The translations under genes and the position numbers were made by a program. The notes below the pieces were generated by a model, which searched no databases, had not been told where the DNA came from, and saw nothing but the letters and a program-made list of their open reading frames with translations. Shown here piece after piece: positions 38,901 through 47,748 of a stretch of 64,000 nt of DNA. Each line of letters starts with the position of its first letter. Within the stretch, counting starts at the first letter, position 1. The stretch is from NCBI GenBank assembly GCA_963942565.1, contig OZ012699.1:34195937-34259936 (forward strand), written 5' to 3'. Source of the stretch: Maea johnstoni. Lineage: Eukaryota; Annelida; Polychaeta; Spionida; Magelonidae.

Positions 38901-41900
38901 TTTTGGTAGCTGGGGCCTCAGATCTGAGTGCTCGAGTCAAAAATTTGATCGCTCTGAAATTACAAGCTGACAATATTTTTATATCAACACATGCATTTGA
39001 TGCATGTGTGGCCAAGCAACGGCTAAAACTCTGCAATTTCCACCAGATTTTACAAAAAAAATACGTTCTCTTAAAGGGCAAATGCACCATCATAATGATT
39101 TAGGTTCAAAATGTGCCTATACATGTCACCTTTCTAATAAGACCACCCGCAAGTCTGTCCTCCTCAGCACTCCTCAGATATGGCTTATGAAAGTTAGTAA
39201 AAAACTAGCCTGAGTCTGGGCATGGAGGCTGACATTGCAGGCCAATTAAGCCCAATTAAGCACAATCAGTGGTATGAAGTGACTGCCAGTGCTGCTTCTG
39301 ATTGGTTGAGAGATATCAGTGGCTGGAATTGACTGCCACTGATATCTCTCAACCAATCAGAAGCAGGGCTGGCAGTCACTTCATAAGCACCACTTCTGAT
39401 AATGGCAGCCTCTATACCCAGACTCAGGCTAGTTTTTTACTAACTTTCATAAGCCATATCTGAGGAGTGCTGAGGAGGACAGACTTGCGGGTGGTCTTAT
39501 TTGAAAGGTGACACATAAAGGCACATTTTGAACCTAAATCATCATGATGGTGCATTTGCCCTTTAAGTCTCCATTTCAATTGCGTATTATGCCATGTTTT
39601 GAGGACCCGATTCCCAATTGCGGCGGTACACTGTATGTGTGCCTGGCATGTGCCGGCAGATGCCGAGCCGCAATGTTGTTTCAAATCATTTGCTTTAAGA
39701 TTTTGTCAATGTGGACGGAAAACTTGATATGGACTCGAGTTTTGGTCGCTAGATTTGTCGAGCACTCGAGTTCATTTTTTGGGCCAAGTCCCAGCACTAG
39801 AAAAAGTGACACTAATCAAAATTCCAAGCTCCAAATCAAACGTCATACCCTGATAATAATCATGGCACTTTTTTACGTACCTCGAGGCGTGTTTCTGCAG
39901 AACTTCAGCGAGCTTGGAGATATACCAGGATCCTGAACTCCTACTCCTGTACGACACATAGCCTGGCATGGTGGCGTATCCCAGCAGGAAGTCAGCCTCG
40001 TTCGGAAGCGTAACGGCGTTTGAGCCTTCATCAACAGGAGCAGGACCATCTGTCTCGGGTATCTCTACAGCTATAAAGCAAAAACAATACAATAACAGCA
40101 TAGAAATTACATGGCCTGGGACAACCACAAATATTATTGGGCAACCTAAAATCTGCATCGGGTATCTCTATCACTATAAGGCACAAAAAATTACAATAAC
40201 ACAGCATAGAAATTACATGGTCACCCAGTGGCCAGGGGCAACCACAAATTTTCTTGGGCAACCTAAAATCTGCATCGGGTATCTCTATAGCTATAAGGCA
40301 CAAAACATTAATATAACACACCATAGAAATTACATGGTCACCCAGTGGCCAGGGGCAACCACAAATTTTCTTGGGCAACCTAAAATCTGCATCTGGTATC
40401 TCTATAGCTATGAGGCACAAAACATTACAATAACACAGCATGGAAATATGACTGTAACCAGTGGCCTGGGGCAACCACAAATATTATTGGGCAACCTAAA
40501 ATCTACCTAGGGTATCTCTATAGCTATGAGGCACAAAACAATACAATAACAGCATAGAAATTAGGTAAACCAGTGGCCTGGGGCAACCACAAATTTTCTT
40601 GGGCAACCTAAAATCTGCATCTGGTATCTCTATAGCTATGAGGCACAAAACAAAACAATAACACCATAGAAATTAGATGGTAACCCAGTGGCCAGGGGCA
40701 ACCACAAATTTTCTTGGGCAACCTAAAATCTGCATCGGGTATCTCTATAGCTATAAGGCACAAAACATTACAATAACACAGCATAGAAATATGACTGTAA
40801 CCCAGTAGCCAGAAACCACAAATATTATTGGGCAACCTAAAATCTACCTAGGGTATCTCTATAGCTATGAGGCCTAAAACAATACAATAACAGCATAGAA
40901 ATTAGGTAAACCAGTGGCCTGGGGCAACCACAAATATTCTTGGGCAACCTAAAATCTACCTCAGACATCTCTACAGCTATGAGACACAAAACATTACAAT
41001 AACACAGCATAGAAATTAGATAATAACCCAGTGGCCTGGGGCAACCACACATATTCTGGGGCAATCTAAAAATGAAAGAAGGTGGCCCAACAACTTTAAC
41101 GGCACAGAATTTAGATGATGACTCAGATGCTGACACCAACGCCAACAGAAACATTGTCTCCCCTGATATTTTAATTCTAAAATTCACATTTTAATTTTTG
41201 TTACTCAATAAATTAAAGGTTTCCCGTTATAAATTAAGAAGGTTTTGATTAATTTAATCACATTACAGCCAAAGAAACAGGAAATATTCATGTTTACAAC
41301 ATTGTGCAAAAAAACTGATTTTTCTGATATGGGCATCAACTGAATTTTGTGACAGTGTCATGCTGTATATGTAGACCTGCCTTGCATAGATGAATACATT
41401 CCACTTCAGAAGTTTGCACTCCTTCTCTCGTTTTAAGTGAATGTAAAAGATAAATGCAGAAGTCTATGGTATTTTATTAATCTTACCTTCATTTTTATCT
41501 TTTCCTTGGCAGGCTTGGATGAAGAAAAGCTTCGGCTTTCCAATTAACGAGGGACAGTTTATTCCACGGAAGAATCCTGTTAAGTCACTGATTTTCACTG
41601 TTTTTCCATCAGTACCGTAAAGAAGGCCGGTCAGTCCGTGGCTCAGGATGCAGACCACTACACAGTCATATTCTTTATGATCAATCCTGCTGAAGTGATT
41701 TATAATGTTCATTATATCTATGCTGCTACAATCTTTAAATATGGTCACCTTAAAGAGTAAGTTTGTCCAGATTTTGCCCAGCTTATCTGCAATAAAAGGA
41801 TTAACAGGTAAGATGAATGGGTAGCATAACTTTGTCCGCAGGATTATCTATAACACAAAGGCGATAACAAGGGAATATTACAATATAACTAAATGCACGG

Positions 41901-44900
41901 GCTAATACATTGTTACAGTATTTTCATAACAAAGCAATATTTTGAAAAATATTTCGATGAAAATTCTAATTGCTGTTGCATTAAGCTAATTCTTGTGAAG
42001 TTCTTTATTAAATTTTGCCCTAATTTGATGAGTTTTTTTCTCAGCTGTCAGCATATTCTTAGCCGGCAGGGTGTATGGGTGTATGGACACATGAACCCTC
42101 AAAAATGGGATTAACGCCAGGATTCTAAAAAAGTTTATGCCTGTCCAGATTTCCCTACTAATCTACTTCTAATCCTTATATACCAACAACATTTCATAGC
42201 CTATTGAGTCAAAAGGGCAATTTACACTTCAGCAATGTTCTAAAAGATGGTTTCTTAGGAAAATATTTGGTTATTACCCACAAAAGGTCAAAAGTAAAAA
42301 TTCTTCATAAAAACTTTTCCTGTCCGAAAAGGATTTCAGGAAACTGCCTGTCCAATAGACAGGCTGGACAGGTTCATCCCCATAGGCACTTCCCACTTAC
42401 TATAGTCATAGTCAGCGGGGCATCTCTGTGTCATTTGGACACCCAAACCCTCAAAAATCACCCCTCAGGACACCCAAATTTTTCAGTGAGTAATTTCTTA
42501 AAATGTCAATTTTAAACATATAATAAATTGGATTTTTTCCACCGCAAAACAGTTCTTATGACATTCTATGAGGATACTCTGCCTTATTTCACTAAATAAA
42601 TACATTGTTATGGTTGCAATCTAAGTATGTAGTAATCTCCCTTGAAAAATAGGACGCCCAAAACTTTTATAATTGCCAATTTCGGGCACCCAGTATCTAA
42701 ATCTTGGCTAAGACCCTACATACACTTACCTTCGTCAAACTGTGTGCCATCTCTGTTAGGTAACTTTTTGCACCCTGGCAGTGGATTTTGCTCAAAATGC
42801 TCATTATTGATTATAATGCACTCTCCGCGAGGATTTTTGTCCATTTTATAAGCAGGGAATTCTTCATCCATTGTGGTTGGTTGTACGTGGCCATCGCCAG
42901 AAATTTGCAGTCCACTTAATCTTTGAGCCACGGAGGCTGTTGTTAAAGCCTCATTTTCACTTGCTTCCAACACATGAATTGGAATATTAGTGGCAGTGTC
43001 CGCAGATACCGGTATCGTAAGGTCCTCCGCAGGTCTTGGATTAAATGTATGTTCTTCTGAACGAGCCACTATTGGTGCATCACCGGTAGATGTTAAAAAT
43101 GTCTTTCCTTCGACATCTTCCATTTCGTGCATCTCAGGGACCTTATATTCATGATCAGACGTCTTCTCCTTCAAACCTGCATGGTTATCATCTTGCACTT
43201 GGTGACCTTTAGAAGGCTGTGCCGATTGGTTGGTGAAGTAACTCAGAGACCCCTGTGGCTGCTGCTGCTGCAGCTGCTGCTTCTGTAGCTGATCCCACTG
43301 CTGCTGCTTCCACTGCTGCTGCTTCCACTGCTGTACTTGCTGCTGCTTCTGCTGCTGTTCCAACTGCTGCTGTTGCTGCTTCCACTGCTGTTCCTGCTGT
43401 TGATCCCACTGCTGCTGCTTCCACTGCTGCTGCTCACACTGCTGCTGCTGCTGCTGATGTTGCTGCTGCTGCAATGGTTGAGTTTCATCTGTTGCTTGAG
43501 CAGCATGCTGATTTTGCACTTTTACTATCAAAAATTAAAAAAACACACACATAATTTTACAATTTTGTACACATAGTTTTTTTGTGATTGGAAATTACAA
43601 TGCCAGGTCAGATACAAGTTTAAGATAGGTAGGTGTTTCATGTAAGTGAAAGCACATGAGGCTAGTCACATATGTCATTGGCAGCTACCTTACTGCTAAT
43701 GACAAGTGTGTACCAAGCACCTTAGACAAGCTATTAATAGACTAAAATGGCCATTCCTAGTGCCTCCATTTTGTGTGTGTTAGGATGTGTTTAAACAGCA
43801 ATATACTTCTTGTATGAAGGTTGGCAGTGGTGGGAACTTGGATTTAAGTAGAGAATGCCCTAAGAAACTATCTTTTAACCATGGTGTAATTGTCCTTTAA
43901 ACAGATTGCTAAAATAGTGTATCAAGGAAATAGCAACATCATACTCACATTGGAAAGCAATGGCTATATTCCTTAAATCATTACGATCTATGTATCCAAA
44001 GTATTCTATCAAATAGTTGAGATTTGTCGGTGTTAGGATGCCTGCTTGCTCCATACTAACAAAGATGTCCGCTCCGTCTTTTATTTCAGCAAGTCGTGTC
44101 TGGCTGAGCTCCTTCTTCATGAGAAACTTCAGTTCCTGGACCTCACCCTTGCTTAGGTCCTCACTGATCTCAAAAAGTAGGACCCTGTGGGTGATAGAAA
44201 TAAAGTATGTTTAGGGATTGGCACCTTTAACCCTTATGCTTCTGGTGGGTAATTTGGCCAATACAAAATGACGCAAAAAACCTAAAAAATGACAGAATTA
44301 AACCTTGGCAAATGGGTACTCATCGGATAGTGCTCAGTGAGAGCTATCCAATGAATATCAACAGGATTCGACATTCCCAGGGGCATATGCCCCTAGATTT
44401 TACTGTGGGCCCCTAGATTTTTCATACCAGGGGCCCGAAATAGTATATACAATAATATAGAAATCCCGTTTTGACCACTAAATTCATCAAAAGACCTTTT
44501 CGGGCCCCTAGCCTTAAATCTAAGTGTCAGACCCTGATCAACATGACAGGGTTCAGATGGTTTTTAAAAATCTTGTGCTTTGGGCAAAAGTAGCCTAAGC
44601 ATTGAAAGGGTTAAAATGTTTGCAATACGATACAATATAGATATTTCCTTAATGATACCATACCTTAAAGATATATCTAAAAATACTGCCTGCCTCCCAT
44701 TCGGAACTAATTTTGTTAAATTAAGCACTGTCTGCTTCAGAAATTTTGCTAATAAATAATGAACTGCCTTCCTACGGAGATGTTCTGGAAGTGATTAAGT
44801 CAAATTTATATTTCAAATCTTAAAGATATGAAACAATTCATTTTCCCACTAAATCTTGGTTTTAGTATTTCTTTAATGATACCTTAGTAATGTTTTTAAC

Positions 44901-45937
44901 GACACTCCCTGCCTCCAATAGACTTAATTTTGATAGATTTAGCATCGTAAGCTTAGGAAATTTGTTAATAAATAGGGAACTACCCTCATGTGGTCTCAGA
45001 CATCCATTAAGTCTGTTTTATGTATGTTTTTAAACTTAAACGACACAATACAATATTTAACTTTTTCGATACAATCCTTATTCCATTTGATATCAGTTTT
45101 TGGTATCTTATCGTACCGGCGGAATCTACCCCTACTAGAGTGACATGCATATTCATAAAATTAACACCAGAAAGAAACATGGTTTGAATCAAGTGTTTGC
45201 CAATATAGAGTCCAAAAAACATGCTAACTTAACCCATTAATGCTCACCGCGGCCAAAACAGGCCTGGCAATTTTGATAAAAAGACTCTAACAAAAGATTT
45301 TTGAAAAATATTTGAAGGAGAAATGTTATTCAGAAGCCAAATAACAACTCTCCTTCAAATATTTTGTGAACTTTTGCTTTATTCTCAAGTTATTTTCAAA
45401 AGTATAAGAGTAGCAGACGATACTTTCTGGAGGAACTCTAAGTGTGAATGGGTTAAGAACCAGAATTTGCATCTGAATTGGCCGATAAACATAAACCCCC
45501 CAAAATGCTTGCAATGACCATCTCAATATTTACCTATATGGTGGTATCTGTCTTCCTCTGCTATGTGGGGCCTGTAAATGTTTCTTTAGTTCTTCCCACG
45601 AGTAGCCAAGTTTTCGAAGACAGTCGACTCTCCCGATCCGGAATAGTAGCTCCCCCAAGAACAAGATGTCTTCCCTACAAATCACACCATTATATTCGAG
45701 ATGGGAAAAAAGGTCTAATCCGCGGGTGATGCTTTGTAATTTGGCACCAGTCAGTGTATCCCGACAGAGAAATTTCAAGGCTCGAATGTCCCTTTTGACT
45801 AATTCATTATCAATCTCTAAAAGTACTTGACTGAAACCTGCACCACGTGTGTCTATGACGGGTACTTGGACGAACTGGTTTGCACTTGGAAGGACTACTA
45901 CTGCAGCATCTGTCTGGAAGGCTCCACTCTCCATCAT
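32849..45937 (-). CDS. caspase-8/10-like initiator caspase with tandem DEDs, 685 aa
   Basis: Six exons with consensus splice borders join in phase: 45534-45937, 43949-44184, 42730-43524, 41487-41786, 39881-40070 and 32849-32981. Residues of about 50-130 and 135-213 form two death effector domains, each with an RxDL-type motif (RVDCL, RNDL). A Gln/Trp-rich linker follows (about 232-304) and a long acidic region. The protease starts near YKMDKNPRGECIIINN (439), has catalytic His528 (CILSHG) and Cys571 (QACQG, as in caspase-8), a linker with EIPETDG, Arg620 (SYR) for the P1 Asp, and ends with the p10 tail. All key residues are present. Such proteases start death-receptor apoptosis by DED-driven assembly. 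It is longer than the human protein (479 aa), mainly through the linker. The start ATG (45935-45937) is chosen from context; a 5' non-coding exon is possible because TTTCCAGTTTCAG lies upstream. Confidence 0.95.
32936..33412. repeat. 98-bp array copying the caspase exon 6 acceptor and start
   Basis: Five copies start at 32941, 33039, 33137, 33235 and 33333, exactly 98 bp apart. Each holds 45 bp of exon 6 (YDLMSMLTKVNEEV), the AG acceptor, about 25 bp of intron and 26 bp of a family 1 MITE end (TTAACCCTTATGCTGCTGG). Copies 2 and 4 share changes that copies 1, 3 and 5 lack, so a 196-bp dimer was amplified. Every copy keeps the AG and an open frame that would end soon after NEEV in MITE sequence. 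Confidence 0.95.
34210..34383. mobile_element. TA-flanked MITE in the left arm
   Basis: CAGGCAACCTTACATAAGTC at the left and CTTAAGCAAGGTTACCTG at the right, TA flanks. Its twin lies at 36419-36592. Confidence 0.88.
34551..35369 (-). pseudogene. transposon-encoded XPG/PIN-like nuclease with CXC-type tail, left-arm copy
   Basis: 272 codons open. IIKTPDTDVLVLAIHY gives the acidic DxD pattern of FEN/XPG-like nucleases; AIHALTGCDSTSVFFGIGK is the hallmark of a widespread transposon-borne family in marine invertebrates; LPPCEESLKQHVRRAAWQ and YGWKREGEKLVPVYYEGLSA follow. The C-terminus is a Cys-rich block (CTCSKRNLC, CSCRKNRLAC, CSCHGDDVC) like a CXC/tesmin domain. The frame upstream (35455-35658, FNEHLHIFSMVEVPTWKNIL) is cut off by a frameshift. 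No transposase part remains. Confidence 0.75.
35571..35675. repeat. hairpin at the tip of the inverted dimer
   Basis: CGAGTGCCTGTCTGTTT and AAACAAACAGGCACTCG enclose a second inverted pair (TATTTTTCCATG, CCATGGAAAAAATA) with a loop of about 12 bases. It sits at the junction between single-copy centre and right arm. Confidence 0.85.
35661..36256 (+). pseudogene. transposon nuclease gene, inverted right-arm copy
   Basis: Starts within the VYKTISEKGVDSFAELVFLG region and repeats the left-arm sequence to the C-terminus. A short tandem duplication around NVLRAKL (35870-35915) and a frameshift in the Cys-rich block break it. Confidence 0.8.
36419..36592. mobile_element. TA-flanked MITE in the right arm
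   Basis: Mirror copy of 34210-34383, CAGGTAACCTTGCATAAGCC to TAAGGTTGCCTG. Both arms carry it at the same place, so it was present before the arms were duplicated. Confidence 0.88.
37834..38248. mobile_element. hAT MITE, TAGTGSTGGGA family
   Basis: CAGTGGTGGGACAAGTAATC to TTCCCAGCACTA. Flanks GCATTTTA and GCTTTTTA differ at one base. Interior CTCGAGCATTCGGTC and GCCTGGCATATGCCGG. Confidence 0.82.
38258..38480. mobile_element. TTAA MITE, family 2
   Basis: TTAA at 38254-38257 and 38481-38484. CCCAATGGCACTCACAGCGG and GAGTGTGAATGGG. Closely related to the copy at 45233. Confidence 0.87.
38869..39799. mobile_element. hAT MITE with perfect TSD, itself hosting a foldback
   Basis: TAGTGGTAGGACGAGTACTC to AGTCCCAGCACTA, flanked by GAAAAAGT (38861-38868, 39800-39807). 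Same family as 37834-38248; that uninterrupted copy shows the empty site of the inner element. Confidence 0.92.
39075..39562. mobile_element. long-armed foldback MITE with TTAA TSD
   Basis: AGGGCAAATGCACCATCAT and its reverse at the far end, TTAA on both sides (39071-39074, 39563-39566). The whole 488-bp element is an inverted repeat whose arms (about 150 bp outer, plus inner GATATCTCTCAACCAATCAG pair) almost meet in the middle. Confidence 0.93.
39881..40070 (-). CDS. caspase exon 5: interdomain linker and start of p10
   Basis: Acceptor GCTTTATAG. AVEIPETDGPAPVDEG is the likely autocleavage linker (compare IPVETD in human caspase-8). NEADFLLGYATMPGYVSYR holds Arg620. Donor TCGAG|GTACGT. Its acceptor and first bases match the tandem array that begins directly upstream. 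Confidence 0.93.
40058..41075. repeat. about 115-bp array copying the caspase exon 5 acceptor and start
   Basis: About nine units with GGTATCTCTATAGCTATAAG at 40058 (the real exon edge), 40161, 40278, 40395, 40511, 40623, 40738, 40852 and about 40964. Each, read on the minus strand, holds TTATAG|CTATAGAGATACCC, which copies the exon 5 acceptor and its first codons (AVEIPE becomes AIEIPDADF). Two 117-bp spacings keep a frame open across several units. CCAGTGGCCAGGGGCAACC lies in each spacer. Confidence 0.93.
41487..41786 (-). CDS. caspase exon 4: catalytic p20 core
   Basis: Acceptor TTATTGCAG. Carries His528 in VVVCILSHGLTG and Cys571 in KLFFIQACQGKD, matching the caspase-8 pattern. Donor GAAG|GTAAGA. 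Confidence 0.95.
42110..42390. mobile_element. hAT MITE type B, damaged ends
   Basis: GCCAGGATTCTAAAAAAG, ATGCCTGTCCAGATTTCC and GACAGGCTGGACAGG match type B copies. Both termini are altered; CTTAGCCGGCAGGG of type A style lies just left at 42059. Confidence 0.6.
42400..42717. mobile_element. hAT MITE, type A
   Basis: TTTGGACACCCAAACC, ATGTCAATTTTAAACAT and TTGGCTAAGACCCT match the family. The left end is poorly kept. It lies in caspase intron 3, directly beside the exon 3 donor. Confidence 0.7.
42730..43524 (-). CDS. caspase exon 3: Gln/Trp-rich linker and start of p20
   Basis: Acceptor TTTTTGATAG. Opens with KVQNQHAAQATDETQP, then about 73 residues of Gln with regular WKQQQ/WDQQQ units, an acidic Ser/Thr-rich stretch, and the first p20 strand (YKMDKNPRGECIIINNEHFE) with NRDGTQFDE. 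Donor GAAG|GTAAGT. Confidence 0.93.
43247..43470 (-). repeat. CAG/CAA-rich coding tract
   Basis: Encodes the Gln/Trp-rich linker of the caspase. Units of CAGCAGCAGTGG plus AAG or GAT give QQQWK and QQQWD, six Trp in about 73 residues. Low-complexity frames on the other strand (poly-Ala, poly-Leu) are shadows. Confidence 0.92.
43949..44184 (-). CDS. caspase exon 2: DED2
   Basis: Acceptor CACCCACAG. VLLFEISEDLSKGEVQELKF through YFGYIDRNDLRNIAIAFQ gives a full second DED with RNDL. Donor CAAT|GTGAGT, phase 1. Confidence 0.93.
44231..44610. mobile_element. TTAA MITE, family 1 (reverse), hosting another MITE
   Basis: TTAA at 44227-44230 and 44611-44614. CCCTTATGCTTCTGGTGGGT to AAGCATTGAAAGGG. 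Interrupted at 44362-44536. Confidence 0.88.
44362..44536. mobile_element. MITE, CAGGATTCGACA ends, inside family 1
   Basis: CAGGATTCGACATT and, reversed, CAGGGTCTGACACTT. ATCAA is repeated at both sides, and the host family gives the empty site ATATCAACATGAC. A related piece is at about 62265-62400. hAT-like ends, but a 5-bp duplication is short for hAT. Confidence 0.75.
45233..45452. mobile_element. TTAA MITE, family 2, in caspase intron 1
   Basis: CCCATTAATGCTCACCGCGG to TAAGTGTGAATGGG with TTAA flanks (45229-45232, 45453-45456). Confidence 0.87.
45534..45937 (-). CDS. caspase exon 1: N-terminus and DED1
   Basis: Starts MMESGAFQTDAA. DED1 runs from FSQVLLEIDNELVKRDIRAL to GYSWEELKKHL, with the charge-triad-type motif RVDCL in helix 6. 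Donor TATAG|GTAAAT, phase 2. Confidence 0.92.
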
Positions 45938-46017
45938 GGTTCCCGTCGTCCCCTGGACAGCCAGCTTCACATCCACTGATCAAAACTGAAACTGGAAAGG
46001 AAATAAATATATAGATA

Positions 46018-46227
46018 TAACACTTCTAATGCTAAGGCTACTTTCGTCTTAAGTACAAGGACGCAAAGATTGTTGAATACCATCCAAACCCTGTCATGTT
46101 GGTATTAATTGGATAGCTCTCACTGGGGACTCTCAGATGAGTACCTATATGCCAGGGTTCCAGCCATTTTTAATAAATGTTTTTAATCATTTTGTATTGG
46201 CCAAATTAGCCACCAGCAGCGTAAGGG
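46018..46227. mobile_element. TTAA MITE, family 1, just upstream of the caspase
   Basis: ACACTTCTAATGCTAAGGCTAC to CCACCAGCAGCGTAAGGG, then TTAA at 46228. It lies within 100 bases of the caspase start exon. Confidence 0.82.
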
Positions 46228-46507
46228 TTAAACCTGTTCATGCTTAGACCTCCATTTGAACAATGAAACTTTCGGAAACAGCTTTTGAATCAAGTGTTGA
46301 CTGGCAAAATATTTGAAGGAAAGATATGGTTTCGGTTTTATAAACATTTCTTTCATGATATATTTTCCAAAAGATGTTTATATTTCAATCGATATCTCCA
46401 AAGTTGTCAGGACATTTTTGAAATTGGAAAAGGAATAAAGGTATAGCTAATGCATACGATTTACTAGTGAAATTTTTGCTTGGATCTTAAATGAAAAAAA
46501 CAACAAA

Positions 46508-47045
46508 ACAAGTGGATATAAAACTAGCTGATCAACCTGAACAGGCTAGACCGCTAGCCTCGGCAAACAGCCAAAAAGTTGTGCTCTGCGCATGCTGGCG
46601 CACAGGTTCCTCTGTAATGTAAACAAAACCTGAGCCCTGATTGGTCCTTGCCCTATCGTGACGTCACGCTGATGCCAGATCAGAGATCCCTGGCATGTCC
46701 ACTCTAGGGCATATAGTAATTAGTCTCTCGCTACATTTCCATTCTTTTGTTAGATTCTTTAGAAGCTTGGATCTTTGAAACTCCTGACACTAATTTTACA
46801 AAGTTCACCATTCCTTTTGGCTTAGATATAGCTTGGATTAAGAAAAGAATGGATATGTAACGAGAGACCAATTACTATATGCCCTATAGTTACATGCATC
46901 GATTACATTACAGAGAAACCTTATCTCCACCACCTGCTGGGGGTGCCCAGAGCACCTATTAGCGACTATTAGTTGACACTGGTTGAGGCTAGCATGTTCA
47001 GGTTGACCGGCTGGTTTCCATTCCACTTGTGTTGGGTCTTCTAAG
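46508..47045. repeat. dispersed repeat D, two copies head to head
   Basis: Forward copy about 46508-46765 (GTGGATATAAAACTAGC, CCTGATTGGTCC, AATTAGTCTCTCGCT), then reversed copy about 46840-47045 (AAGAATGGATATGTAACGAG, CTAGCATGTTCAGGTTGACC). Confidence 0.7.
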
Positions 47046-47134
47046 GATATAGAGAACATGGATTGGTCGCCACAGACGAATTACCATAGGGCCCTTGTAA
47101 AACCCTAGACACACCTTATCTCACCTCAGAATGA

Positions 47135-47445
47135 CACCACTATAGTCTGTCTGACTCCAGTTTGTCAAACCACTTTTCCCACTTTTTTTTGAGACGAAAC
47201 GTTTGAGTTTGCCATCCAAACTTGGCAAACTACTTTGGAGCACCACTACGTGTATGTACAAACATACTTTTTATCTCAACACCGCAAAATGTTGATTTTG
47301 CTCATTATTTCCTATTGTATAATGTGCACATTGCCGACACTACAATCTCGCGTGTTTGTCTGTTGCAAACAATACAAACACGCGAGATTGTATCTAAATG
47401 AGGGCTCTCATATTTGTGTACATTATAGAGGAACTTGCTGAACAC
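47135..47445. repeat. dispersed repeat with a 19-bp perfect hairpin
   Basis: Shares TTGCCATCCAAACTTGGCAAAC, shortened here to CAAACTTGGCAAAC, and TTGATTTTGCTCATTAT with 53340-53585. TACAATCTCGCGTGTTTGT (47341-47359) pairs perfectly with 47374-47392 over a 14-base loop. Confidence 0.75.
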
Positions 47446-47748
47446 ACATGCCAAGAATACACCTCTTGAGTGTTTCTCGTCAACACCTGGGGTAGGAGTC
47501 GTACCGAGGCTGTTGGGCTAGATCCGCTGGTTGTGATGTATCCAATGATCGCTGATATTCAGTCTTTAGGAATATGAGCGTCTGTGATGGTGTACAGACA
47601 CTCGCGAAGTCTGGGCTGATGATCGATTAGACAGGCCTTAGAAAAGTTAGCATTCGTGGGAATTTTAAAATGGCAAAAGTTTCCACCTCAGAACGTCTTT
47701 CTAAAATAACAAAACACTCAACCATCACCTACTGGCATGTTCCGAATA

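Larger units (their letters stand above)
38577..39850 (-). mobile_element. SINE-like repeat interrupted by a hAT MITE
   Basis: The left part (38577-38868) carries on the minus strand GGTTGGAATCC (B-box-like) and CCAGTTACAACTGGC. It resumes after 39799 with GAAAAAGTGACACTAATC, as in the uninterrupted repeat near 6740. Confidence 0.6.

Noticed and set aside
39968-40510. 180-codon plus-strand frame
   Set aside because: It is a shadow of the 115-bp array, open because two units are 117 bp long; the coding exon is on the other strand.
43255-43576. Poly-Ala and poly-Leu frames opposite the caspase linker
   Set aside because: Antisense or frame-shifted readings of the CAG-rich tract; the Gln frame alone joins in phase with the caspase exons.
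45938-45976. Caspase start at 45976
   Set aside because: That codon is GTG. The first ATG in frame is at 45935-45937, with a good context and a second ATG right after it.
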